From assembly GCF_000350225.1 (NCBI RefSeq), contig NW_005179212.1, positions 41,013 to 105,012 on the forward strand: a stretch of DNA of 64,000 bases. The letters run 5' to 3'. Position numbers and translations under genes: made by a program. The notes under the pieces were generated by a model that ran no database searches, was not told where the DNA came from, and worked only from the letters and a program-made list of their open reading frames with translations. Source of the stretch: Chondrus crispus. Lineage: Eukaryota; Rhodophyta; Florideophyceae; Gigartinales; Gigartinaceae. Below are positions 56,121-64,000 of the stretch, one piece after another. Position 1 is the stretch's first letter. Each line of letters starts with the position of its first letter.

Positions 56121-58343
56121 ATGTCCCCATCACCAACGCTGAAGCCGTCCTCGCCGCCGCTCGCGGGCGTCGCTGTGTCGGCTCGAGAAGCCGCTGGGGA
56201 AGCGCCGTCGCTTCCTGCTTCGAGCGCGCCCCTTATCGACGGGTGTGTTGCAACGCCGACGCCAACCTACCCCTTTCAGAGGACACGCCCGTCGAGGGAG
56301 TCCACGCTATCCGAGGAGTTGGCGAGTGCCCCTAGTCGCGTCGTCGACGAGCAGCATGACGGCGGGTCGCGAGCACCTCTCCCCGTTGGTGCTGAGAGGG
56401 CTGTCGGCCCCGCCGCTGGGGGATCTTCTCGAGCTGATGTCCCGTCCCTTGTTGGCTCCAGCACGAGAGCGACCGAGTTCGATGTCCCCAGTACGACGCG
56501 CTGGTTTGGCGTACCGCTTTTGCGATCTACTCCGCTGCCACTCGGTGATCTCCGGTATCCGTGGGCGCGCTACGCTCGCGTGGGCGTAACGGTTGGCGAG
56601 ATCTTGGCGAGCCCGGTCTTGCGCCCTGATCTGTCCCGCATCCGCAAGATCAGCGAGGCCGGCCTCGCTGATCAATCCGCGCTGGCCCTCAGCCGTCTTC
56701 TTGCCGAAGGAGACGGCGTGGCTTACCAAATCCCCGACCCGATACAGGGTGATCGCACCTTCGCGTTTGGCCTGGAAGAGGTTCTATACGTCGATCGTAT
56801 GGCGGCCTACTTGTCCGGATTCAACCCGGACATTCCGCCCCGTTTTATCTTGGCCGAGATCCCGGGGCTCTACGTGTATCCGCGTCCGTACGCGTACACG
56901 AAGCCCCGGGTGGCCCTTCAGAAGTCCGCGGCGACGCTGATGCGCCTTCACGGCATCCCCGTGGCCCATCGGGACTGGTCCGTTTATCGGCGCTCCTCGG
57001 AAGAAGACGGTCGCGTCTTCCCGTCGGCCTGCTTTGAGCACGGGCTTTCGCCCGGGGACTTCCCCTCGCTGCCTCGTCAGGTTCGCGAGACCTTTCCTTC
57101 TCTAGGTATTCATCCGCTCCTGCCTTACGTTCTCAAGCACTTCGGGTATGCGGCCATCGACCCCGGTCACCCCGCCCGCGCTCTGTTGAGCGACAGCTGT
57201 GCCAAGGAGTGGGCGTGGTCCATCGGGAGCGCCTTTATGGCCGAAGCAAGTGTGCACGGCCGCGTGTTTCTTCAGTCTGGTGAGACCGTATCGTACCTGG
57301 CGCGACTCGCTCCCGACTTGCCTATTGTCCCGCCACATCCGCTCGAGCGCGGCCTTTCACAGATTTCCTGGACGCTCCGGGGCGTCGTTTCGTTGATGAC
57401 ACGGGCGGACGAAGTGAGTGAGCGTCATCACCACTACTGGCCGGATTTCGCTACGGGCGTACGTTGCGCGTACCTCGTGTACCACGCAAGGACGGACACG
57501 TTCGCTTCTCGCCCGGCGGCGACTCCGGAGTCAGCCGGACCGAGAGGGAGGCGGGGTGGTGTCGGCTCAGGGTCCCGGCGGAACCGCCGCAAGCGGTATC
57601 GGGACCTGGATGCCGTCCCTTTCACTCCCGCCATGGTAGGTGTCGACCCGTTTCGTTCCACTCCGCCCCGTGAGGCAGAAGAGCAACCGGTGATACCCGT
57701 TGCCTCGCCGGCGATCCTCCCCATGCCTCCGCTAGCTCCCCCCTCCGAGGACGTGACCCCTGGGGTGGCGGTTCGGGACCTTCCTCTTTCGCGGGAGGAC
57801 ATCACCTCCGTGCCCGAACTTGCGCAGGCTTTGGGACCCGCCGGTGACCGGGCGTGGACCGTGGGTGGCCTCTTATCGACGATGGCGAGCTGGTTCCTCG
57901 CACGGACTAATGAGGCTCGTCGCCTCAACGGGGAGCGCGACTCGCTCTCCCTTTCGGTCCGACGGTTGCAGGGCGAAAACGACTCCGCGCGGGGCGCTTC
58001 CCGTCTTCAGGCTAGCGCGTACGAACGCGCTGTCGCGGATCGAGATCGCTATCGACAGGAGCAGGACAGCCTTCGTGCCATCCAAGCGTCCGCGGCCCGT
58101 GAAGTCGTCTTACAGCCACCTCGCCGACCCGACCCGTATGCCGACCCGACGGCCGTCGCCCTGACGTCGTACGGGTCAGGGGCGCCCGCAGCTCCTGTAC
58201 GAGGAGGCGGTTCATACCAGCGGGTCGCCATGCCTCCTCTCGAGGAGGGTGCGGCGGATACTCCGCGGAACTCTGATGTTCCGCGTTATCCAGGGTACTG
58301 CCCGCCGGGGCATTTAGACCGTAGTCCTGATGGCACTCGTTGA
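56121..58343 (+). CDS. Large antisense ORF of unknown function downstream of gypsy pol
   Basis: 740 residues from ATG 56121 (the frame has a TTG 18 bp earlier). It lies on the strand opposite to the pol at 59707-64000, starting 1.4 kb beyond the pol stop. Residues about 1-115 are Ser/Pro/Ala-rich. Residues about 120-460 look globular: WFGVPLLRSTPLPLGDLRYP, RTFAFGLEEVLYVDRMAAYL, IHPLLPYVLKHFGYAAID, ISWTLRGVVSLMTRADEVS, then HHHYWPDFATGVRCAYLVY. A basic Arg/Gly patch follows (GRRGGVGSGSRRNRRKRYRD), then a Pro-rich linker and a coiled coil at about 595-670 (ARRLNGERDSLSLSVRRLQ). The tail is Gly/Pro-rich. There is no stop or frameshift and the composition is protein-like. No family is recognised. 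A Gag-like structural role, with basic patch and coiled coil, or a regulatory antisense product as in some plant gypsy elements, are both guesses. A decayed relative seems to lie at 20386-20916. Confidence 0.7.
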   Translation: MSPSPTLKPSSPPLAGVAVSAREAAGEAPSLPASSAPLIDGCVATPTPTYPFQRTRPSRESTLSEELASAPSRVVDEQHDGGSRAPLPVGAERAVGPAAGGSSRADVPSLVGSSTRATEFDVPSTTRWFGVPLLRSTPLPLGDLRYPWARYARVGVTVGEILASPVLRPDLSRIRKISEAGLADQSALALSRLLAEGDGVAYQIPDPIQGDRTFAFGLEEVLYVDRMAAYLSGFNPDIPPRFILAEIPGLYVYPRPYAYTKPRVALQKSAATLMRLHGIPVAHRDWSVYRRSSEEDGRVFPSACFEHGLSPGDFPSLPRQVRETFPSLGIHPLLPYVLKHFGYAAIDPGHPARALLSDSCAKEWAWSIGSAFMAEASVHGRVFLQSGETVSYLARLAPDLPIVPPHPLERGLSQISWTLRGVVSLMTRADEVSERHHHYWPDFATGVRCAYLVYHARTDTFASRPAATPESAGPRGRRGGVGSGSRRNRRKRYRDLDAVPFTPAMVGVDPFRSTPPREAEEQPVIPVASPAILPMPPLAPPSEDVTPGVAVRDLPLSREDITSVPELAQALGPAGDRAWTVGGLLSTMASWFLARTNEARRLNGERDSLSLSVRRLQGENDSARGASRLQASAYERAVADRDRYRQEQDSLRAIQASAAREVVLQPPRRPDPYADPTAVALTSYGSGAPAAPVRGGGSYQRVAMPPLEEGAADTPRNSDVPRYPGYCPPGHLDRSPDGTR

Positions 58344-58439
58344 GGTGGCATGGTTCCCCGGTCCGGGACCACTCGTCCCATTCCCTTCATAAAGAATGTT
58401 CGCATCCTTCGTTCTTGTTCCCTCCCGTCCGCTCCTCGC

Positions 58440-58527
58440 GCTCCGGTTCCACCGAGGCAAGGTCCCACGAGCGTGTCATCTTCGCTCCGGTTCCACCGAG
58501 GCAAGGTCCCACGAGCGTGTCATCTTC
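58440..58527. repeat. 44-bp tandem repeat, two copies
   Basis: GCTCCGGTTCCACCGAGGCA and the following 24 bases occur at 58440-58483 and again, identical, at 58484-58527. It sits directly before the 53-bp array. Confidence 0.95.
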
Positions 58528-58730
58528 GTCGCGCCCCCTCGCCATCGGGGCGAGGGCAGAGCGCGCGGTACTCTTCTTGTCGTCGCGCCCCTCGCCATCG
58601 GGGCGAGGGCAGAGCGCGCGGTATTCTTCTTGTCGTCGCGCCCCTCGCCATCGGGGCGAGGGCAGAGCGCGCGGTATTCTTCTTGTCATCGCGCCCCTCG
58701 CCATCGGGGCGAGGGCAGAGCGCGCTCGTA
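58525..58730. repeat. 53-bp tandem array, about four copies
   Basis: Unit starts are at about 58526, 58579, 58632 and 58685. Each unit contains CCCTCGCC and GGCGAGGG, which can form an 8-bp stem with a short loop, then AGAGCGCGCGGTA. The near identity of units indicates recent amplification. The array lies between the antisense ORF and the pol end. Confidence 0.93.
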
Positions 58731-59695
58731 GCACGTGAACGCCGCCGGCGCTTCGCTACCCGACGGAGAGGTCGGCGTCGTCGGAGGGGCCGTATGCCCC
58801 TTGGTCGCGGCGAGGGGCTACTGTGGAGTTCCTCGCGGCCCCCTTTCCCCTCGCTCCGGAGGCGGTTATCGCCAGTTGTGGGACACCAGGCATGCATCGT
58901 GGACCCGATTTGGTGTAGCGCGGGTGGCGTGTACTGCACGGGCCACACGCGCGCGGCCGTATAATTCCCCCCGTCGCTAATTTCCTCTATTTTTTAACCC
59001 ACCGCCGTCGGCGGTGGCAGTTTGTCAGAAGGGCTTGTACTCGGCGTACAGTATAAGCGTATCGCGCGCTGACAGTGGGGAGTGGGCTGTGGTCGTGACC
59101 CGAGGTTCGTATCTGCATATATTACCTGTGCCTGAGGCTCCCTGCCTTCGCTTGGTCCGTATTCCAAGCATGGGTACGCTCTCCCCTACACCTCGCGCGT
59201 TACTTTTGTGCGATCCATTCGCTCTTGCGCCCAACCGGTGCGACTTGACCATATTGGCACACGCACACGTTCGAGGCGGGCATTCCTGGGGCGTTCGCAT
59301 CCCCTAAGACGCGTAACTTCTCACACCCTATTCCGTATGCGGCGCTGTCGATCGGCGACTCGAACGCTCATGCAGATCGCTGCTGCGCTCCTGTGGTAAC
59401 GCGGAGGTTCGGACCCCCCTGCAGTTAGGCGTCCCCATCATCGGTTTGGAGGGACCGGTGTCCTTCTACGTCAATTGATGTTCTCGCGGCTATTGTCATA
59501 AGGCAGCCCGTACTGCTTGCTGTCACGCGACTTCTTCGCGGTTGCGTGTTCCTTTTGAGAATCTCCGTCCGATGTTGTTCCTGGGGTCGTGTGATTCCCT
59601 CCCCGTCAGGGGGATCCACGGACAGGTGTCCCTTCCCCCTTTATCGGAATTTTGTCCAACCGCGGTCGGTTACCTTGATCCTAACGGAGCGGTCG
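58731..59695. other. Spacer between antisense ORF array and pol
   Basis: No ORF with a domain. Short frames on both strands only. Confidence 0.5.
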
Positions 59696-59743
59696 GGGCC
59701 CCCTCCTCAAGCGTGAACGTCCGCGTTCACGTTTGAGTTGAGG
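59696..59743. repeat. Hairpin, right copy of the 35-bp direct repeat, overlapping the pol stop
   Basis: Bases 59696-59730 match 55918-55952 with one mismatch. The stem CGTGAACG/CGTTCACG with loop TCCG lies in the last codons of pol, so that pol ends NVNADVHA from repeat sequence. Confidence 0.9.
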
Positions 59744-62700
59744 TCCATGCCGGTGCGCCTCCGGAGGCGTTGGGCGTAACGAGACACCAACTCCTCCGGG
59801 ACGTGAGTCCGCGCAGTCCAGGTGGGCGTGTCGAAATCCACCCACTTGATGAGGAACTCGATAGTTCCGTCTTCCATATCTCGGTGCTTCAGTAGTCGCT
59901 CGACAGCGTACTGTGTCCCCTCTCTGACCTTGTCGGCGAGGTCAGCTGGGGTTGTCGTGCTCGCCCGTAGTGCGTCCGTCGGCGGTGGCGCGTACACGCA
60001 GCGATCTGCGGAGACCCGCTCAGTGACCCCATCACGATCGATCGTGATGGTTCGGCGGTCGTTCGCGAGGACACGGTAGGGCCCCACTGCTGGGGACGCG
60101 AGCTTGTTCGAAGTCTTCCCCCCGTCGGTGGGGTTGAGGTATACGTACTCTCCGGGACGGAGCCGCGAATTGATCCGTCGTATGCGCTTATCAAAGTCGC
60201 GCTTGTAGCGAGCCTGCGTCCGACGCAGGCTCCCGTAGGCCCTCTGGATTGTCGAATCCAAGGTCTTGAGGAACTCCGCACGTTGGTTCCCCCTGTCGGC
60301 AGGGGGAACGTCACCGTCGGCTCGTCGAAGCGAGAACTCTAGCGGTGGTCTGCTGAGCACGAGCTCGAACGGCGTCGTGTTGGTGGTGCGGTGTACGTGG
60401 GAGTTATACGCATACGTAAGCGGCCCTACGTACACGTCCCAGTCATCTTGATGCTCGCCTACGTAGTTGCGTAGCATCGCAGCGATCGTTCGGTTGTATC
60501 GCTCGACTTGCCCGTTCGTCTGGGGATGGTACGCCGATGTGTACATATTAGTTATCCCCAGAACACGGCACGTGCTGTGGAAGAACTTGGCATTAAACTG
60601 CGGTCCGTTATCCGACAGCAACGTGCGCGGAACGCCGTACTTGAACACCCACGATTCGCAGAACGCAACTGCGACGGTGTATGCGGTTATCGTGCGGAGC
60701 GCAACGACTTGCGTCAGCTTGCTAAAACGGTTCGTGATCACGAGCAGGAACCGTTTCCCTGACTTCGTCTTGGGGAGCGGCCCCAAGATGTCGATGGCCA
60801 GACTCTCGAGCGGCCTCGTAGCTGGAAACAATCTCAATCGGTTGAGATGTTTCCTCAGCTTGACCCGGTTCATCGCGCAGGTTCGACAACCTCGCACCGT
60901 GGCGGCAACATCTGCCGCCAGATGAGGCCAGTAGTACTCGCGACGGAGCGCGTAGTACATACGATTCTGGCCCGGGTGCCCTGCGATGACCGGGTTGTGG
61001 CACAGGCGAAGAAGCCTGGCGCGGAGCGTCCGAGGTACCACCACCTGCACGATAGCAGGGTCGAAGGGGTGTCTCCGTTTGAGCACCCCCTGGTGGTCCT
61101 CGAAGAATGCGGAGTCCCGGGACTCTGACTGTCGTGCCAAAACGGTTTGGCAGAAGTCATCTACGCGTTGCTCTTCGGCGATCTCCTCTATTGTAAGAGG
61201 AGCCGGAAGGTCGTCCTGCGGAGGGGCGACCGAAGAGTCGGGCGCGCCAGCCTCGTGGTCTGCGGCGCGCTCGATGTCGGTGGCGTCGAACTCGTCATTC
61301 TCCTCCCAAAACGAATTGGGTCCTTGGAGAGCGGGGGCTTCGTCGTCGCCCCTCGGCTCGTCGGGCGCTCGGGAGCGCGACCTTCTGCGTGAGCTGGCTT
61401 GGTTCCGTGTCGTCGCGAAGACGTGCTCGACCTCGTGGTCGCAGCTCGCGATGCAAACGTGGCCCGCGAGCTCGTTCGATACGTCGCGAACGGTCGTGCA
61501 CACGTCGAAGGTGGGAATGTCGTCATCCACTCCGACGGTGGGGCGAGGGTCGTCGGCGACTCTCGGCGACACGAGGCGTGACAGGGCGTCCGGTACCTGG
61601 TGCACGCGCCCGGGGCGGTACTGAATGGTGAAGTCGTATTCGGCCAGACGTAGCCGCCACCGGGTGAGTCTTCCGGAACTCTCGGTGAGGGACATGAGCC
61701 ACCTCAAGGCATCGTGATCCGTTCGGACGGTGAACTTCGTGCCCTCAACGTACGGCCGTAGTGTGCGGACGGCCCACACTACGGCGAAGCATTCGCGCTC
61801 GGTAGCGCTGTAGTTTCGTTCGCTGTCGTTCAGCGAGTAAGACCAGTACCCAACGGGGCGCCAATCGTTTGGCTGGTCGTGCTCTTGGAGCAGCGTGCAG
61901 CCTAGTTGGTAGGCGCTCGCGTCGGTGTCGATCATGTACGGTCGTCCATGCCGAGGCAACGCGAGGATCGGCGGAGCGATCATGCACTCCTTAAGGTTCT
62001 CGAACGCCTGAAGTTGATCTTCAGTAGGATTATAGAAGTCAGGATCCGAATCCTTGCGCGTCATATCCGTCAACGGACGGGCTATTTTCGAGAAGCCCTT
62101 AACGAAGCGGCGATATACGTTACACGCCCCGAGGAACGAGCGCACCTGCGTCAACGTCCTCGGGAACGTGAACGTCCGGAAGGCGTCGGCCGCCGTATCG
62201 GCCACGCTCAACTTACCTGGGGAGATGACGTGCCCCAGGTAGCGTACCTTCGGTTGAAAGAAGCTACACTTCTTGAGCTTGAGGGAGATGCCGGCACTCC
62301 CTAACAAGCTCAAGACAGTGTCGAGATGCTTCGCGTGTTCCGCGTCCGTACGCGAGAACACTATGACGTCATCGAGATAGACGAGGCATATTTGCCAGCG
62401 GACTCCGGAAAGGATAATATCCAATACACGTTGGAAGGTGGCCGGTGCCCCTTTTAGTCCGAACGGCATGCGCAGGTGGCGAAACGTGCCCATGTGCGTC
62501 GTAAACGTGGTCTTATCCCGGTCCTCCGGAGCGACGGGGATCTGCCAATAACCGGAATTGCAGTCCAACGTCGTAAAGACGGCTGCATCCTCTAACGAGT
62601 CGATGCAGTCGTCCATCCGGGGCAGCGGATACGAATCCGCTGCCGTCTTCGCGTTGAGACGCCGGTAGTCCACGCAGAACCGAAGAGAGCCGTCTTTCTT

Positions 62701-64000
62701 CGGGACGAGCACCACCGGGGACGCCCACTCGGTGCTCGCAGGTTCGATAACCCCTGCGTTCAGCATTTGGTTGACCTCCTTGGCAACCATCTCGCGCATG
62801 GCGGGCCCCTTCCGATAGGGCATCGAACGAATCGGTTTCGTTCCCGGTTCGAGAGGGATGCGGTGTTCCGTGGCTCGGATCGTTCCGAGCGCACCGCTCC
62901 ACAGACTCGAATGCTTACGGAGCATCTCGAGTACGTGGCCACGGAGCTTGTCATCGTCGATGTATGACAAGTCCACCTCTTTTTCCCAATCCATCGGTGG
63001 ATTTTTGGGATCCTTTTTGTGGATGTTTACGGTGCCTCCCGCCGTCGGTTGGTCTCTAGGTGGCCGATCGTCCGTACCCACCTGTTCCCTCCTAACGGTC
63101 TCTAGCTCATCGGAGCTTGGTCGTCCGGCTCTTGCCTTCCCGACTTGATCGGTCAAGTCGGTCAGGTGTAGCGCGTGGGCGACCCCCTCGGCGACGCAAC
63201 GTTCGGGCGTCAGGATCGCGAGGGGGTTGCGCGTCGCATACCCTACGACGGTGTGCTTCGGAAGCCGCCTTTCCCGTCGCGAAAAGTTCGCGACGAGGAC
63301 GTCGAAGGTCTGATTCGGCAGTACCTCGACGACGCCGTTCGTCAGCCTCACTCCATGTCGGTGTTGAAGTGACGGCTTCGGCTCCATGAATACGAGGCCC
63401 CTCCCGGCAGTGGTGACGCGCACTCGGGCTTGCGACCTCGCGGGGATGGTAACCCAGCGGGCGATTCGGATCGCTTGCGGGGCCTCCTCGCGTACGTCTG
63501 GCCGACCCGTGTGTCGTCCGTGTCGCCTGGTAGGGGGAGTCGACTCCCCCTTTCCGTCAACGATGGCGACGGAACCGCCTTGGCGTAGCTCCATTCGTTG
63601 AGCTTCGATGTCGATACATCGCACGTGCGTATCGATGAAGGCCGTGCCGAGAAGGACCGGCACGGCGAGCTGGTCCGCGACTACGAACGGAATTCGGAAC
63701 ACCGTGTTCCTCAACCGCACAGCCAGGCGGACAACGGCCGAAAGCTTGAGGGGGTTGCTATTCGCGCCTGCCAATCGTGGCAGAGGTGCGTCGTGCACGA
63801 CGTAACGCGTCCAATCGGGGGGAAGGTCGGCCTTCCTCACCAGATTATACCCCGAGCACGTATCAACAGCGATCGTGCGGGGTTTAAATGAATTTCCCTC
63901 TGTGGCTATCGAGCCGAGGACATTGTAGATCTTCGACGTCAGAAGGCAAATGACGCCGTCGACAACCTTCGGGGTGACCTTATCGGTGAGATCGTTCCGC
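59707..64000 (-). CDS. pol: Ty3/gypsy chromovirus Pol polyprotein (PR-RT-RH-IN-chromodomain), 5' end off the window
   Basis: Open from the right edge to the stop at 59707, more than 1400 codons without interruption; the frame runs through a GTG at 63840 and on past the edge. Near 63856-63867 the protease site reads AVDTCSGYNLV, so the usual DTG is DTC. Counting from 63840: RT FCVDYRRLNAKT and TLDCNSGYWQI, with VYLDDVIVF near residue 487; RNase H IDTDASAYQLG near 637 and VRTDHDALRWLM; integrase zinc finger AGHPGQNRMYY and GCRTC; catalytic AIDILGPLP near 1016, LLSDNGPQF near 1076 and HPQTNGQVERYN near 1112, the normal D,D-35-E spacing; GPYRVL and a chromodomain (VERLLKHRD, FLIKWVDFDTPTW) at the C-terminus. 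It is the most intact element in the window. Confidence 0.95.
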   Translation of the reverse strand, partial: RNDLTDKVTPKVVDGVICLLTSKIYNVLGSIATEGNSFKPRTIAVDTCSGYNLVRKADLPPDWTRYVVHDAPLPRLAGANSNPLKLSAVVRLAVRLRNTVFRIPFVVADQLAVPVLLGTAFIDTHVRCIDIEAQRMELRQGGSVAIVDGKGESTPPTRRHGRHTGRPDVREEAPQAIRIARWVTIPARSQARVRVTTAGRGLVFMEPKPSLQHRHGVRLTNGVVEVLPNQTFDVLVANFSRRERRLPKHTVVGYATRNPLAILTPERCVAEGVAHALHLTDLTDQVGKARAGRPSSDELETVRREQVGTDDRPPRDQPTAGGTVNIHKKDPKNPPMDWEKEVDLSYIDDDKLRGHVLEMLRKHSSLWSGALGTIRATEHRIPLEPGTKPIRSMPYRKGPAMREMVAKEVNQMLNAGVIEPASTEWASPVVLVPKKDGSLRFCVDYRRLNAKTAADSYPLPRMDDCIDSLEDAAVFTTLDCNSGYWQIPVAPEDRDKTTFTTHMGTFRHLRMPFGLKGAPATFQRVLDIILSGVRWQICLVYLDDVIVFSRTDAEHAKHLDTVLSLLGSAGISLKLKKCSFFQPKVRYLGHVISPGKLSVADTAADAFRTFTFPRTLTQVRSFLGACNVYRRFVKGFSKIARPLTDMTRKDSDPDFYNPTEDQLQAFENLKECMIAPPILALPRHGRPYMIDTDASAYQLGCTLLQEHDQPNDWRPVGYWSYSLNDSERNYSATERECFAVVWAVRTLRPYVEGTKFTVRTDHDALRWLMSLTESSGRLTRWRLRLAEYDFTIQYRPGRVHQVPDALSRLVSPRVADDPRPTVGVDDDIPTFDVCTTVRDVSNELAGHVCIASCDHEVEHVFATTRNQASSRRRSRSRAPDEPRGDDEAPALQGPNSFWEENDEFDATDIERAADHEAGAPDSSVAPPQDDLPAPLTIEEIAEEQRVDDFCQTVLARQSESRDSAFFEDHQGVLKRRHPFDPAIVQVVVPRTLRARLLRLCHNPVIAGHPGQNRMYYALRREYYWPHLAADVAATVRGCRTCAMNRVKLRKHLNRLRLFPATRPLESLAIDILGPLPKTKSGKRFLLVITNRFSKLTQVVALRTITAYTVAVAFCESWVFKYGVPRTLLSDNGPQFNAKFFHSTCRVLGITNMYTSAYHPQTNGQVERYNRTIAAMLRNYVGEHQDDWDVYVGPLTYAYNSHVHRTTNTTPFELVLSRPPLEFSLRRADGDVPPADRGNQRAEFLKTLDSTIQRAYGSLRRTQARYKRDFDKRIRRINSRLRPGEYVYLNPTDGGKTSNKLASPAVGPYRVLANDRRTITIDRDGVTERVSADRCVYAPPPTDALRASTTTPADLADKVREGTQYAVERLLKHRDMEDGTIEFLIKWVDFDTPTWTARTHVPEELVSRYAQRLRRRTGMDLNSNVNADVHA

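Larger units (their letters stand above)
55530..64000 (-). mobile_element. Ty3/gypsy chromovirus with antisense accessory ORF, right part off the window
   Basis: Minus-strand order: Pol (64000 to 59707), hairpin repeat, spacer, tandem arrays, antisense ORF (56121-58343, plus strand), second hairpin repeat, CACGTG-rich LTR-like sequence. The 5' LTR, PBS and Gag lie outside the window. The left border is an estimate. Confidence 0.6.

Noticed and set aside
58440..58730. CRISPR array
   Set aside because: The units are contiguous tandem copies with no unique spacers, and the context is eukaryotic.

Overview
The window looks like nuclear DNA of a eukaryote, most like a compact, retrotransposon-rich red alga (a florideophyte such as a Chondrus relative). 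This is inferred from long uninterrupted ORFs without obvious introns, pyrimidine-rich leaders before several start codons, a CHY-RING ubiquitin ligase, and intergenic DNA dominated by chromodomain Ty3/gypsy retrotransposons. No prokaryotic operon, CRISPR array, rRNA or tRNA gene was found. The species cannot be fixed from the sequence alone.

Left part (1-12 kb): a 5'-truncated DUF7869-type transposase-like gene, then a tight same-strand pair: a ParB/Srx-like protein (2945-4186) and a beta-class N4/N6 DNA methylase (4246-5661) with an NLS-like tail. After the methylase stop there is an in-frame Cys-rich extension. Next come a small hypothetical gene, a broken NT-C2 (EEIG1/EHBP1-type) coiled-coil pseudogene (7154-8325), and a frameshifted Harbinger-like DDE transposase (9910-11225) followed by a long inverted repeat. 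The ParB-like + methylase pair is the most unusual host-level observation: the combination is familiar from phages and bacterial mobile elements and is unexpected in a eukaryote.

Middle part (12-45 kb): a retrotransposon graveyard. One LTR family (TGTAGTGCAA...TTGCACTACA, 0.9-1.1 kb) occurs seven times (17291, 23701, 25257, 34117, 37871, 41361, 53966). Four copies are solo LTRs with recognisable 5-bp target duplications. Two others bound a 13.6-kb minus-strand chromovirus (25257-38885), itself interrupted by one of the solo LTRs. Fragments of further elements are at 18.5-21 kb (plus strand, chromodomain, with an antisense ORF remnant), 24.9-25.2 kb (gag) and 38.9-40.5 kb (integrase). A second LTR family with clustered CACGTG motifs is present as fragments.

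Right part: two convincing host genes, a RCHY1/MIEL1-like CHY-CTCHY-RING E3 ligase (48279-50000) and a Sel1-repeat protein (50994-52478). The last 9 kb is another Ty3/gypsy chromovirus on the minus strand with an unbroken PR-RT-RH-IN-chromodomain ORF running off the right edge (59707-64000). Downstream of its pol, on the opposite strand, is an intact 740-codon ORF of unknown function (56121-58343), flanked by a 35-bp direct repeat that folds as a hairpin. The same layout (chromodomain end, then antisense ORF) is seen as a ruin at 18.5-20.9 kb, so an antisense accessory gene may be an old part of this lineage.
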